Assembly (NCBI GenBank): GCA_002104905.1
Contig: MCFE01000077.1
Location: forward strand, 117,544 to 181,543
Direction of reading: 5' to 3'
Length of the DNA: 64,000 nucleotides
From: Basidiobolus meristosporus CBS 931.73
Taxonomy: Eukaryota > Basidiobolomycota > Basidiobolomycetes > Basidiobolales > Basidiobolaceae
The position numbers were made by a program, and so were the translations under genes. How positions within the stretch are numbered: position 1 is the first letter of the stretch; each line of letters starts with the position of its first letter. This document shows positions 22,321 to 33,998 of this stretch, one piece after another. The notes under the pieces were generated by a model. That model searched no databases. It worked only from the letters and a program-made list of their open reading frames with translations, and had not been told where the DNA came from.

Positions 22321-25300
22321 TTAAACTGAGGCGCGCTTGACCATTTCTCTGGCCCATCTGGCAACATCTCTGGTGGCAGCAGAGGAATGTCTGCTAGATC
22401 TGCCCTCCTTCAAGCAGGCGCTAATCCAGTCGGCAGCAAGGAGCTGTTTAATTTGGCCGTTCATGAAGGCCTCCGACATATCACCCAAGAGGCCGATCAT
22501 TCCCCGGGTGACCGACTCGGTTCTCTCGGGATCGTTGTAGACCATGCCCATGAAAGAGAAGATATGCTGAGCGTAGGGCAGAAGCAAGCCAGCCTTGTCT
22601 CCGGTCTTGAGCCCTTGGGTGATGCCAACGTACGCCTCAATGATCCCTTCACGGAGCTGGTTGACATAATCGATCATATCGTAAGAGTTCATTGGGATGG
22701 CAGTCATGCCACAAGCTTGCTGAAGCATGCTCATGGAGATGTTCAGATAAGCTTCGTATTGACCACCAACGGCGAGAGCAATATCTCCGAAGCAAGACAA
22801 AATGGTGGGCTTCACGTTGCGGTGTAACACGGGGCTTTGCAAGTTCTGGACAAGCAAAGTCATGAAAGAGTCACAGAAGGGCAACACTTGGTCTCCTAAA
22901 CCACGGCAGATATCCCCAATAAGGCCAACTGCAATGGAGCATAGCTGATGCTCCTCGTGGTTTTGAAGTGCAGAGTACAGGAAAGGCGAGAAGCTTTCCA
23001 GGTAACGACCGAAGTCGGCTTCCAGAGCAGTGATGAGCGAGCCAACACAAAGGAACACATCCTCGAGTACGGTGGAATGTTTGTTGGAGGAGTTGAGAAT
23101 CTGAAGAACAGATGTCATGATTCTATCAGAAAGGCTGGCAATATCCTTGCCAACTCTTCTGGTGATGTTGGTCAGGACGTTGAAAAGGTTGGACTGAAGT
23201 TCGAAATGAGAGTTCTTCTCGTCAATTCCAATGATCTGGTTCTGCTGGGCAATAGTGGCATCGAGTCTCTCCAGGATGGCAACAGCAAGCTGAGAAATGG
23301 TAGGCATACAATCGCGGGAGCTTGTAGTGACGAAAGTGGAGATAGCTTCATAAGCACTGGTGCGTGCATTGGCTTCGTTGCTGTTGGTATCAGTGATACG
23401 CATCAATGCAGTGATGATGCCTTCGAAGTACGGAGAAAGAGGATAGGTCTCAGCATCGGAGTCCCCGCCCAGTTGCTCCGAGAGATTCATCAACGACCAG
23501 CAGCAGTTGGAGACGATGCGAGGTGAGTCGCCCAAGCCGTTCACAAGAGCCATGACAAGGCTGTTAAGGTGAACTTCTGGCTTGATGATCTCAATCAGAG
23601 TGTGGCAGATACGGCCAAGTGTCCAAGCGGCAGTATCCTTGACATGAACAATGGGGTCCTTCATCATATCAATGAACACAGGGAAGGCTTGACTAACAAG
23701 AGGCTCCAAAAGCTTGGGATCAGGACCATCGAGAATCGAGCCAAAGGCCATCACTGCAGCCTCGCGAAGTCTCCATTCAGGGTTGCGGATGTGGCTTTCC
23801 ACAAATGGAATCACGAGGTTGACGATATTGTTCTCCACGCATTGGGCAAAGAGGGAGAGACAGGTGGCCGCAGCCATGGCAATATTCCACTCGTCCTCAT
23901 CGGCATCCTCCTCTTGCTTAGAAAGTAGAGAGAGAAGTACGGGGATGATCTGCTCAAGCGCGGATTGGGCAAAATGATGGCTGACTCTATCAGGCTGCTC
24001 GCCATATTCGAGCGCTTCGGCAGCCTCGGCATCGAGCTCAATCTCCTCCTCACAAACAGTAGACCAGAACTCCACAGCCTGCAGGGCGACCTTTTCTTCC
24101 TCATGGGTCATACCGAAAACGGTGAGCTTGAACAACGCCATCTCCATGTAGTGGCCCATTTTGTCATAGTACAGTTGCATAATTCTGACCAGGCACTCGA
24201 ATGCTGCGACTTGAACGTGAACCTCGGGGCTTTGGGTGGCTTCACACACTACCTGCATGATATAATTACGCTCGCCCTGGTGGGGTGGTAGAGGTACTAT
24301 TAGGGACCCGAAGAAACCGGCCTTACATCCAGAAAATCAAATTACCTCTCTCTCGAAATTCTCTCGGACAAACTCTAGGGAATTGTACAAAGCAGTGATG
24401 GCAGCATGTCGGACCTCTTGGCTGAAAGGAAATTAGAGACTGTGCGTTCCGACAGAGATCACCGCTACTAACCTAGGCTCCTCCTTACGGGCTCCTGTAA
24501 CGACGGCAGTCAAGATCTGGTTAGCCTGCGTGGCCAAAATTTCGGGATCCTAATCGGCCAAAGCAAATTAGCTCGCGTGCTTAATATGGAAGTGCTAAAC
24601 AAACATCAACTCACAATAGATTCGCAGATAAACCCGAGCGACTGAAGGGTAGATTGCTTGAGGTTGCTGTTATCTGTAGAAGTAACATTTTCCAACAAGA
24701 TCTTGATCAAATCAAGCCACTCTCCGCGAGGAATTTCTATAGCGGCAATGGCGGAAACTGCCTGTGCAGCGACGGTTCCGGCTTTGAGCGAAGGTGAAGC
24801 AAGGGTGGATAGGACCTGTTCCAACGTAAACTCGATCAGAAATTGCTTATCCGGGCCGACAATATGGACGTTCGCTTACCGCTTGCTTCACTTGAGTTTT
24901 GGTGTTCACATCGATGGCCAACCATCTCTGTACCATCTCTTCTTTGCGGTGCTCCTCCTGCAAGATTATTAAGTACTAGAACAACGCAAATGACATATAT
25001 CCCGACGTTACCTTGGCGGTGAGTGTATTTTTCAAGGCCAAACCAGCAGCAGTTCTAATATGAGGCTGAGACTGCTCATTGGCGAGTTCTTGGCACAGAG
25101 TAACAATATAAGCAGGCTACAAAGTCTACAGTTAAATTATACACTAAGAAGTTGTTCGAGCAATTGACAAACTTACGAAGTTATCTCTGGCGGCGGCTTC
25201 CAGATGCTGGGTAGCCTCCTCACGGATTTGTTGGTCTACAGAAAAGTCAGTAACTATGCTGCGTAGAAGTTTGCTTGCATTGCCCACCTGGCGACAGAGT

Positions 25301-25333
25301 ATGTGCGAGTATTTCACCGAAATTAAGACTCAT
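22321..25333 (-). CDS. KPNB1: Importin subunit beta-1 (karyopherin beta)
   Basis: Eight exons with phase kept: 25333-25288, 25235-25177, 25116-25012, 24957-24880, 24815-24615, 24549-24473, 24421-24346 and 24276-22321; 865 aa, close to the usual 860-880. The N-terminus spans an intron: MSLNFGEILAHTLSP joins DQQIREEATQHLEAAARDN, the first HEAT repeat of Kap95/importin beta, which binds RanGTP. HEAT repeats run to the C-terminus. The acidic loop after repeat 8 is seen as EEDADEDEWN, and the region around GSILDGPDPKLLEPL and HVKDTAAWTLGRICH is typical of the family. It carries importin-alpha/NLS cargo through the nuclear pore. The first seven exons are short and the last is very long. Divergent from the uS2m gene. 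Confidence 0.95.
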
Positions 25334-25996
25334 TTTTTCTAAAATTTACAGAAAACCACGAAAAAACAACAAAGTCGCTTGAGCAGGAAAAGAGCGAGGC
25401 TTTTTTTGCGTCAGTAGTATGGAAAGCGATATACACTAAATCACCGAGCAACGTAGAGAATCGTAAGCTAATTTTATTATTTAGGCCCCATATCGTTCCT
25501 CTCAACCACATCGGATCCTTGCTCCCTGCCAATCAAGTAGAAAGAAAAAACAAAAACCTACCTGATCATTCGACCTGGCTGTGATCGAGGGGGCTGAAAA
25601 AAATTCAATAATAAATAATTGATGCAGTAGCATTACCAACTAAGGTGGCTAGTGGATCTCATTTATTTTACTTCATCATCACTAATTTCTTGGATAATTT
25701 GTGCATGAATGAAGCGCAGTCATGTGACTCACCCTCCAAAATACCCGAGGTTCCCCATCGGCGAGAGGAAATTGGAAAAGATGGGCTTGATTTGCCATAA
25801 AATATCTCATTCCTCGAGAACCCCATGGTTGCAATAGAGTCCAGGAAATAATTGCCATGCTAAACAAAAAAATTGATATGGGGTTACCAGCGAGAGATTT
25901 GATGTTAGAATTGAATCAATTTTTGCACTTTGACTATCTGTTGCTATACTTTTGCCGCTTCCTGTTTCTGTTGAGTTGCTCAGAAGTATAAACTAA
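25334..25996. promoter_or_regulatory. Divergent promoter region, importin beta / uS2m
   Basis: 663 bp between the two start codons. No ORF of interest. Regulatory elements were not resolved. Confidence 0.45.
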
Positions 25997-27111
25997 ATGA
26001 TTCGCAACCTTGCTTCATCCAGGACCTATCTTGGTCATATTGCTCGCGTGTCCTCACTCAACGGTGCGCGCAGAGGTACCCTAATTTTTCAGCTCCTCAT
26101 TTGCTAAATTACTTATCACCTTTCTTAGTTGCTGCGAGACATTTCAGTGAGACAGCAGCCAACAGCTCCGCCCAGGAAACCTCCCTTAGCGAAAACTCTA
26201 CTGAAGGCTATGTTGACGTCAAGAAGAGACTCGCCGAACTTAGTGAGTGCCCTTTCTTTCGCGATATGCACCTGCCTTGGCCGTGTTTATGGTTCACCAT
26301 TTTACTAATGATACTTGTGTTTATTTGTTAAGCTCCCGAATATGTTATGATTGGGTCTCGCAAGGCCAAACGCACCTCTGGTTCCCCCAGCGAGCCGCCT
26401 TCTCCCTACTCTCTTACTATCTCGAAACTCCTCTCCTGCGGTTTACACCTTGGACATTCCACCTCGTTGTGGGAGCCCAAGACCCTTCCTTTCGTGTTTG
26501 GTACCCGTGCTGGGATCAGTATCATCAATTTGGAGCACACCTTGACTTATTTGAGAAGGGCTTGCGCTGTTGTTAGAGAAGTTGCGTACAATGGTGGCAT
26601 TATTCTCTTTGTTGGAACCAAGCCGGAGATCTCGCAGATCACCATCGATGCTGCCAAGCGTTGCGATGCCTATCATGTCTCCAATAAGTGGGTACCAGGC
26701 ACTATTACCAACTCGGGAACCATTCTCCGTCGTCATGCAGTCCCTGACCCCGAAAATCCCTCTCGCCCACCAAAAACCTTCCGTCCTGACCTTCTTATCA
26801 TTTTGAACGCTCTCGACAACCCCATCGCCATCACTGAGGCTGATCGTAAGAATATCCCCACCATTGCCATTGCTGATACCGACTTCAACCCCCTAAAGGT
26901 CACTTATCCCATTCCTGCCAACGATGACTCGATCCGAGGTGTTGAGCTTATTGCCGGAGTCTTAAGCATGGCTGCCAAGGAGGGCCAGTTGAAGCGTGCC
27001 AGAAAGCTGGAAGAGAACGCCCAAAACAACCGCGGCCGTCTTTTCCGTGACTATCGCACAACCGAACCCGAAGTTCAGGCTATTCGTGGTCAATATTTAA
27101 AATCCATCTAA
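25997..27111 (+). CDS. Mitochondrial ribosomal protein uS2m
   Basis: Three exons: 25997-26075, 26129-26242 and 26333-27111, phase kept; 323 aa. The N-terminal 35 residues are basic and acid-free (MIRNLASSRTYLGHIARVSS), a mitochondrial targeting sequence. The S2 fold follows: HLGHSTSLWEPKTLPFVFGT, GISIINLEHTLTYLRRAC, GGIILFVGTKPEIS, KWVPGTITNSG and PTIAIADTDFNPLKVTYPIP. The last includes the conserved D.D.....V..PIPANDDS segment of bacterial/mitochondrial S2. It is a small-subunit mitoribosome protein (yeast Mrp4). The C-terminal extension after NDDS is about 60 residues and basic. Confidence 0.94.
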
Positions 27112-27358
27112 ATGTCACCACTAGCCAAACCCCTTCATTCATATACATTCTCTAAGCATTAAGATAAAATAGAGATTCATTGCTTTCTTCTGCCCATCTC
27201 ACAATATGGATTTGCTGCCTTCGAGGGACTTGAATAATATATCCTGCATATTAAAGTTTTTTCAACTTACTGATGGTTTTTATTGCTGGTACAATGGATG
27301 GAGAATGAACACGTATCTTGTCTGGTTGAGTTGTCGTTAATGTACAGAGCGTTTCCTT
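27112..27358 (+). other. Convergent 3' region
   Basis: A short A/T-rich stretch between the uS2m and INTS9 stop codons. It contains AATATTAAAG-like sequences but no clear terminator. Confidence 0.4.
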
Positions 27359-29889
27359 TTAGGCCGCAGTCAATAATTCAAGAAATATATCTTTCAGTAG
27401 GGACCGCAGAAGATTGCTCTCGGTGTGGATGCTCGATTCTCTCGAGTCGATGGTGACCTTTCCTGTTCCTTGCTCACCGTGCAAATTGATCACCACTTTT
27501 GTGTCGTTATCTAGCTCCTCGTAGTCATACTCAATCCCGTTCTATCGGACAAGCTCGTCAATTGATGGAATTCCATTTTTCTTTGTTACGAACTGCTTAC
27601 CTCGTCCAGGCGGTTGAGTACTTTGGAGAGATCTACATCTCCGTACAGATAGCGTTGCCTCTGGAAATGCAGATTCGGGATGTCATACACACTGCCTAGC
27701 TGGATCTCATTCTTTCCGTTGGCAATTCCAAAGCTAGCGGTAACCTCGGAATACTCCGAATGCCCATCGGTAGTAGGCTTCAGGGCGGTCATGATCTAGC
27801 CTCATAATGTAAGTAGTTGGAAGGGGAAACACTCAAGTTCATAAAGCCTACCGGTTCAGTCAATAGTGCCCGACCGAATTCAAAGCGCAGTGGGATGGAA
27901 AGTACCTCCAAGGGTGCGAACATATTGACAGTGGTTGAATGATCGACAATTTTATGGAACGACTGGTCTTTCGGGACAATGACATGAGGCAGCTTGTAAT
28001 TACGCACTAGTAGCTCTATGTCTTCACTGTTCAATCCTCCTTCCAACGGACAATAGCTCACATTACAGGATAAGGGCTGACAGCTCTTCAGTGCTTTGAT
28101 ATAATCGTACTCGGTGTCTATTAGAAGAATGGTTAGCTGCTCGATGATTACATCAGAAAAGATAGTAGAAATGGGCCAAGCTGTACCAGTAAAGATGATT
28201 GTGTTTTTGGGATCCTGCTTCCACATGTCGATGAAGCGGGTGATTTCTCCTACCATCAACGAAGGATGTCCAGCGAAAACGATACAGGGTTCCTTGAAAT
28301 TCCGGCCAAAGGCTTCGCTGAGATTTGGGTAGTAGGAGAGTTTCTCATTAGCAATCAGCTCGCTGTGGATGAGCGGGGCTTCGGGCAAATACACTTTTTC
28401 TTGCTTGGCTGAACACATCCTATGGAATCAACTAATCTGAGCATCGGACTTCAGGTCTGGATTGACGTAACAGACTTACCACTCAGCCAAGATATTGGAA
28501 TACTGCAAGGACTTGGCAGCAACGGGGGACACCACATACATGTGGACGTCAGCAAAGCTCATATTTGAGAGATATTTACTTAGCACCTCGATAATGTCAA
28601 ATAAAGTGCCGCAAGGATACGTAGGGAAAATAACATTGCCACCTTTTCGAAGCGTTTTTGCTAAAACATGGTCAAATGGGATGTTTGTGCAGCGAACAAT
28701 ACATCATACATACCTGTAGAGGTGCAGAGCTCATTATAAAAGCTTTGGAGTGGTTGAATGTTTGAGTCCAGGCTTACTTGACCGAAAATGGTCATATCGC
28801 AGTTTTTAAAGACTGAGGGGTCAAATGGGCTAGCGTGGGTTGAGGGCGCTACGGATGAGGTAGAGATAAAGGAGAGCTAGGCAACAGGAATGAGATGCGA
28901 GGTGTATATCGAAAATTCATATCTTGAGTTACCAACCAGCTTGTCACCACATTTTATACGCCAATTGCAACCGCCCAGACAATATCCGGAGCTGATGGCT
29001 GTCACTTCGACAGATTCTACTAAAGACTATGGGTTCATTAGCTACGCTGCTGCTTGGGCAAGGACGAGTATGCTTAGTACCAGTTTTTCTTGGTAGCGAA
29101 TGGGTTGTATCTTATCAATGCATGATTGAATATCACCGAGACTATAGATGCGCCTTAGCAAGGAGCCTGTTCTGTCCAACTCCGATTCACCCTTACTTCA
29201 TATACATGTTATTTTAGCATGGACTATATCGCTATCTTTCCATATAGCGTTGAACACTACCTAGTATTGTCAGTCGCAACACTCTGTTCTTTTTGGTAAA
29301 AGGGGTCCTCAGCATATTTCACGAGTTCCTCCATCAGTTGGCTTTGTTATATAGTATATCAGAGCGGGAATTACTAGGGTAAAGCTAGTAAAAATAACAT
29401 ACCAGCCAAAGTTGATAGTAGGCTCGGTTGCATAGATCTGCCCTTTGAAAACTGTGTATTCAGTGATGAAGGGCAGTGCCAATATCTGTTTAAAGTTAGA
29501 AACGAGGATAAAATCCACTGTGCTGAAATCAACGTCAGAGAAGTTGGGTATTTCAACAAGCAAACGACGATCGCTAGCTTGTTTTAGATTTTGAGTGGGA
29601 TTCTCGTGGTTTTGGAAGCTAAGCAGGTCTGTCCCAATGCGAAGCCCGCAATCGAGCAATATAACTACATCCCGAATTTTAAGAAGAAAAGAGCCACTAC
29701 GCTCTCCTTGGCCTAGGGATTGCTACGGGAAAAGTAGTGAGGGAAGATCCAAAGGAAAATGCAAATTTTCGTCAGAGTATAAGTAGAACCACACAATCCA
29801 CTCCAACGAAAAGCAAACCTCTTACCAATTTCATGGCTGATCTTGTCGTATAGCAAGTTATTTGGGTGAACGTTCAGTGGAAGGGCCAT
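27359..29889 (-). CDS. INTS9: Integrator complex subunit 9
   Basis: Ten exons, all phases consistent: 29889-29826, 29712-29403, 29341-29261, 29171-29081, 29026-28937, 28876-28714, 28660-28480, 28419-27852, 27795-27601 and 27541-27359; 641 aa (human INTS9 is 658). The metallo-beta-lactamase core starts GQGERSGSFLLKIRDVVILL-DCG. It continues with DFSTVDFILVSNF, ALPFITEYT-FKGQIYATEPT and LMEELV, then a beta-CASP region (KGGNVIFPTYPCGTLFDIIE; KVYLPEAPLIHSELI; CIVFAGHPSL; NTIIFTGT; CPLEGG). The zinc-ligand HxHxDH motif of active nucleases is absent, as expected for the inactive INTS9 partner of INTS11. The C-terminal domain should bind INTS11. The product processes snRNAs and terminates paused Pol II transcription. 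One donor is unusual (GTTGGT at 28936). Confidence 0.9.
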
Positions 29890-30526
29890 GCAAATAAAGA
29901 CTACATTGGCCTAATCATCCATTTCCGCAATTTTCGTAAATTTCGACCAACTAGATTAAACTATCTTCCCCATGGGTAGTGATGTTCCACGTGGCTTAAC
30001 GTATACAAAAATTATCAATGTCAAAGCTCCATCACATCTGGCAACGTGTATTGTATTGTCTTGCATCGTATTAGGTGAAAGAGAGGAGTATATTGGTTGC
30101 TACAGACTAAGAATCGTTATGAAGCCAACCAAGTCAATATTCCACAGGAAAAGTGATTCTAGGAAACCAACAGACTAGTCCGCTCAATTGCTAATGAACG
30201 ATATATTTGAGATAGGACTTAGGGTTTTCCCAGCCAATAATCATACCTCAAGTAAACAGGAAAATCCTGAGCAAGATCCCCACTATCGTTGTTGCACAGT
30301 TGTTCATTATGAGGCCTTCTTGGGAGAACCCCACCAAGTCACAAGGTTTAACAACAAGGTTTGGCCAAATATCGCACATTCGTCATGTATGCCAAGGTAC
30401 AGAAACGCAATCAGTTGGATTCGATCCTCGGATATAAATGGGTTAATGAATCTGTCTAACCATCTTGTTAAACCGTCTGAGTTTCTAAAAAAGGTATTCC
30501 CGCATATGGGCTCCAAGTCGGAGTAG
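29890..30526 (+). other. Divergent intergenic, no gene seen
   Basis: 637 bp between the INTS9 start and the TATA box of the GH3 gene. Two short ORFs show no domain. Confidence 0.5.
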
Positions 30527-30534
30527 TATAAAAC
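30527..30534 (+). promoter_or_regulatory. TATA box deciding the start of the GH3 gene
   Basis: TATAAAAC lies only 13 bp before the first in-frame ATG (30547) but 40 bp before the next (30574). The downstream ATG is the more likely initiator, since transcription should begin 25-35 bp after the TATA box. Confidence 0.55.
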
Positions 30535-30573
30535 GGTTGCCTCGCCATGATTAGCCTCAATCTTCTCTTCAAA

Positions 30574-33186
30574 ATGTCACCCGACTCGAAATCACAAGTT
30601 GGTCAACTCTTGATCGCTGGCTTTCATGGCCTAACTCCTGATGCTGATATTACCGATTTGATTCAAAATCATAACCTTGGTTCTGTCATCTTGTTTAGCC
30701 GTAACATTGGAAGCGCGGAGCAACTCCGTAAGCTCACTTACGACCTGCAACTAATTGCTAAGAACGCCGGACATGCACGCCCCTTGTTCATCTGTGCCGA
30801 CCAAGAAAATGGCGTAGTGCAGCGCCTGGGAGAGGCGGGAACTTTCATGCCTGGAAACATGGCTTTAGGTGCCGTTGACTCTCTTGAGCTCACCCAACGT
30901 GTTGCCGTTGCCACAGCTAAGGAGCTCCTAGCATTGGGGGTTAATTGGAATTTATGCCCAAGTTTGGACGTTAATAACAACCCCGCCAACCCAGTCATTG
31001 GTGTGCGTTCTTTTGGAGAAGATCCGGAGAAAGTAGGCCGTTTAGGATGTGCTGCTATTAGGGGACAACAATCAGTAGGTATTCCTACTAGTATCAAGCA
31101 TTTCCCCGGCCATGGTGATACCGCCACCGATTCTCACCTCGGGCTTCCTGTCATCGCAAAGAGCCTCGAGGACCTAGAGAAATTAGAGCTGATACCTTTT
31201 CAACAAGCCATATCCTCAGCCAACCCCGCTTCGGTGATGATAGCCCATATCAGCCTCCCAGCCATCATTGCAAAGTCAAAGAGCGGTAGTGATCTCCCTG
31301 CCAGTATAGCCCGCGAAGTCTCTCATGACTTGTTGAGAGTTAAAATGGGTTACAAAGGTCTCATCGTTCCGGATTGTCTAGAGATGGATGCAGTGGATAA
31401 AACATTCGGAGCTGGTGTGGGTGCATTGATGAGCTTAAAGGCCGGTAATGACATGGCCATGGTATCGCACACTTACGCAAAACAAAAGCAAGCCATCCAG
31501 CTTATTCGAGGCGCCCTGGAATCTGGTGACTTGGACCGGGTGGAATTTGAGGCCTCAGTCAAGCGAGTCAATGAACTCAAAGATGAATATTTGTCCTGGG
31601 ATACAGCTTTGCCTCAAACTTGTGACTACAAAATTGTCGGCTGCAAGGAGCATGTCCAGATGAGAGATGATGTATACGACCTTTCAACTACTGTTGTGCG
31701 TAACGACGGCGGGTTGTTACCACTAGCCCTCCAACCAACAGAGCGTATTCTCTTCCTCTCCCCACATATTCCGTTCACCAAGGCCATTGACGTTAGCTCC
31801 GATCCTTTCCTACCTTTCTTCAACTCTCTGCAGAAACGCCACAGTAACATCAAGTTTATAAGCTTTGATGGCACCGCCTGCGATCGTACCACCCCGGAGT
31901 CCAAAGCAATTGACGAGGAGGTTGAAAAGGCCACGGTTATTATTGTCAGCACAGCAAATGCAAATCTATATGATTTCCAACCGACATTGGTCAACAGGAT
32001 TATTCAGACTGGCAAACAGGTGGTATGCGTCGCCGTAATCAACCCATACGACATAATGACTTTCCCTGATGTCCAATCCTACATTGTCACCTACGAGTAT
32101 TCTCCGCCTGCCTACGAGTCCGCTACAAAAGTGCTCTTTGGTGAAATCGAAGCTAAAGGAAAATTGCCTGTCACCATTCCCGGTATCACCGATGTCGAAT
32201 ACAAGAGCAATAAATGGACAGTTGAACCTTACCAGAGTGAGCATGATTTTGTGCAGGTTGTTAATCTTTGGGACCTTACTTTGGGTGACAAATGGCCGTT
32301 GTCAGCAGGGTATATCGCGCATACCTTAGAAAACGGTCCTAATCCTGGTCACTTTGTTGTTCGTGAAGATCGCACCATTGTTGGGTTTGCCGCTACTTTC
32401 CAAAGCCAGCCAGATCGCTCTAAAACCCAAACGGGGCATCTAGCACTTGTGCTGGTATCTCCTACAAAGCAACGCCAGAGAGTAGGTAGTGCACTCCACG
32501 ATCATGCCATGGAGCATCTCCGCTCAAACAAAGCCATCAAGTCCATCCAACTTGGCTCTACGTATCCCCGCTTCTTTTGCGGCGTGCCTGAGAACCTTGG
32601 TGGGGCCATCCGATTCTTTCAGCATCGGAGCTGGGATCTCGGTAACAAATCAGTTTTTGATCTCACTCAAGACTTGACAAACTATGAGACACCTGGCTAT
32701 GTAACATCACACATGCAAAAGGAGGGCATATGGTTTGGTCGTATTAAGCCCTCTGAACTGTGGGAGTTGTATGCATTCGAAGACAAATACTTCCCCTATT
32801 GGCTCGGAACATATCAGCACCATGCTAATCTTGGTGATTTTCAAGATCTGATTGTTGGGCGTGACGGTGGGCCGGAAGGACCTATCATCGCGGCCACCAT
32901 CTTATACACAGCCAATGCGTCGCACGAGCTACGTTCGGATGTACCATGGCAACACGAATCACTTCTAAACACCGATTGTGGCGGGATGTCTTGTGTTGGC
33001 GTAGCGGCTGAGCAACGAGGAAGAGGCATTGGCGTCGGGATGGTAGCATATGCCAACTCGGTGCTGAAAAGACGTGGAGTCAGGATCAGTTATGTAGATT
33101 GGGTTGATTTGGTAGGGTTTTACCGAAAAACAGGTTATGAGACCTGGCGGGGATACAAAATGAGTACCCATACCATAGACGCGTAA
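30574..33186 (+). CDS. GH3 beta-N-acetylglucosaminidase fused to GNAT acetyltransferase
   Basis: A single-exon ORF of 870 aa from the preferred ATG (879 from 30547). The N-terminal 350 residues are a GH3 domain of the NagZ/Nag3 type: DQENGVVQRL, NLCPSLDVNNNPANPVIGVR-SFG and the diagnostic KHFPGHGDTATDSHLGLP. In that family the His/Asp dyad acts as acid/base. LIVPDCLEMDAV carries the nucleophile-region Asp (SD.L.M in bacterial NagZ; here PDCLEM). The alpha/beta sandwich C-domain follows (about 350-560). The last 290 residues hold two GNAT-like halves: FVVREDRTIVGFAATFQ with QRQRVGSALHDHAMEHL, then CVGVAAEQRGRGIGVGMVAY with the acetyl-CoA loop R-G-x-G-I-G. The enzyme probably cleaves GlcNAc from chitin or peptidoglycan fragments and acetylates amino sugar. 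No signal peptide is seen, so it is likely cytosolic. Confidence 0.85.
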   Translation: MSPDSKSQVGQLLIAGFHGLTPDADITDLIQNHNLGSVILFSRNIGSAEQLRKLTYDLQLIAKNAGHARPLFICADQENGVVQRLGEAGTFMPGNMALGAVDSLELTQRVAVATAKELLALGVNWNLCPSLDVNNNPANPVIGVRSFGEDPEKVGRLGCAAIRGQQSVGIPTSIKHFPGHGDTATDSHLGLPVIAKSLEDLEKLELIPFQQAISSANPASVMIAHISLPAIIAKSKSGSDLPASIAREVSHDLLRVKMGYKGLIVPDCLEMDAVDKTFGAGVGALMSLKAGNDMAMVSHTYAKQKQAIQLIRGALESGDLDRVEFEASVKRVNELKDEYLSWDTALPQTCDYKIVGCKEHVQMRDDVYDLSTTVVRNDGGLLPLALQPTERILFLSPHIPFTKAIDVSSDPFLPFFNSLQKRHSNIKFISFDGTACDRTTPESKAIDEEVEKATVIIVSTANANLYDFQPTLVNRIIQTGKQVVCVAVINPYDIMTFPDVQSYIVTYEYSPPAYESATKVLFGEIEAKGKLPVTIPGITDVEYKSNKWTVEPYQSEHDFVQVVNLWDLTLGDKWPLSAGYIAHTLENGPNPGHFVVREDRTIVGFAATFQSQPDRSKTQTGHLALVLVSPTKQRQRVGSALHDHAMEHLRSNKAIKSIQLGSTYPRFFCGVPENLGGAIRFFQHRSWDLGNKSVFDLTQDLTNYETPGYVTSHMQKEGIWFGRIKPSELWELYAFEDKYFPYWLGTYQHHANLGDFQDLIVGRDGGPEGPIIAATILYTANASHELRSDVPWQHESLLNTDCGGMSCVGVAAEQRGRGIGVGMVAYANSVLKRRGVRISYVDWVDLVGFYRKTGYETWRGYKMSTHTIDA

Positions 33187-33944
33187 TTAGCAACCATAAT
33201 AAATCGTTATTCTGTATTGCAACTGATGAAAATTCCCAATTCGACATGAGCGAGGCGTATTAGGAAAGAGCAATCAAGGACTGAGTTTGAAACACTTGCC
33301 AATTCAGGTGATTCCCAATAATCAGGCGTACCACTGAAGCTTCATCCCCATTAGTCAATCAGTGGGATTGTCGCTGTCCATGGTTGCAATAGCTGCCCAA
33401 GATGACCTTGATATTTCAGGAATGTCTCAAACACTGTTCCACAGCTCACTCAGGATTGTAACATGAATGCCACCTCTGTACGAAGTTCCCACCAATTTCC
33501 TGCGACTTGTGCGAAAGCTAGTTACCCCACTTCCCATTCCCTATATTGAGCTATGTTTCGAGTACTTGCAAGACCTATGCATTCAATATCGCCTCTGCTG
33601 GAATCCCACTCGACAATTGGCTATGGAAGGAGGTACTGAGTATGATGGAGGTCCAGACAGAGCCAAGCAGGATCTTCAGCTGACAATTGATCTTCCCGGG
33701 CTGTCAGTGTATCCGAGTATTTTTGGGTTAATTGACAAAGCTCCACTAACACAGCTCCCCGGTTTCGTGACATCTAGTTGCCTCTCCAATATTCAATGGA
33801 TCAATCTCCATCTCCACCATCGTTCACGATGAATCACTTGTTGTGTAACCGTGCTCTCAGTTGTACAGGTGGGCAGCATGCTGGGTATAAATATGTTGGT
33901 GTGCATCTTCAAAAATCAACCATCTGCACTCACAAACAAGTGTA
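33187..33944 (+). other. Intergenic, promoter of Atg22-like gene
   Basis: A TATAAAT element lies at about 33885. A 121-codon ORF at 33467-33832 shows no domain and is probably chance. Confidence 0.45.
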
Positions 33945-33998
33945 ATGAAACTTAAAGACTTTGGTGAAGATCCTTTCAAGGTGGCCCATGATCCCTGA
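33945..33998 (+). promoter_or_regulatory. Upstream ORF overlapping the Atg22-like start codon
   Basis: An ATG at 33945 opens a 17-codon frame ending in TGA at 33996-33998. That end lies past the main ATG at 33988, in a different frame. Ribosomes using the first ATG would bypass the main start, so this uORF should lower translation, possibly in a nutrient-dependent way. The position is seen; regulation is inferred. Confidence 0.5.

Noticed and set aside
22948-23526. 192-codon plus-strand ORF
   Set aside because: Antisense to the long last exon of importin beta.
33467-33832. 121-codon plus-strand ORF
   Set aside because: No signal peptide, domain or promoter context. It lies in the upstream region of the Atg22-like gene.
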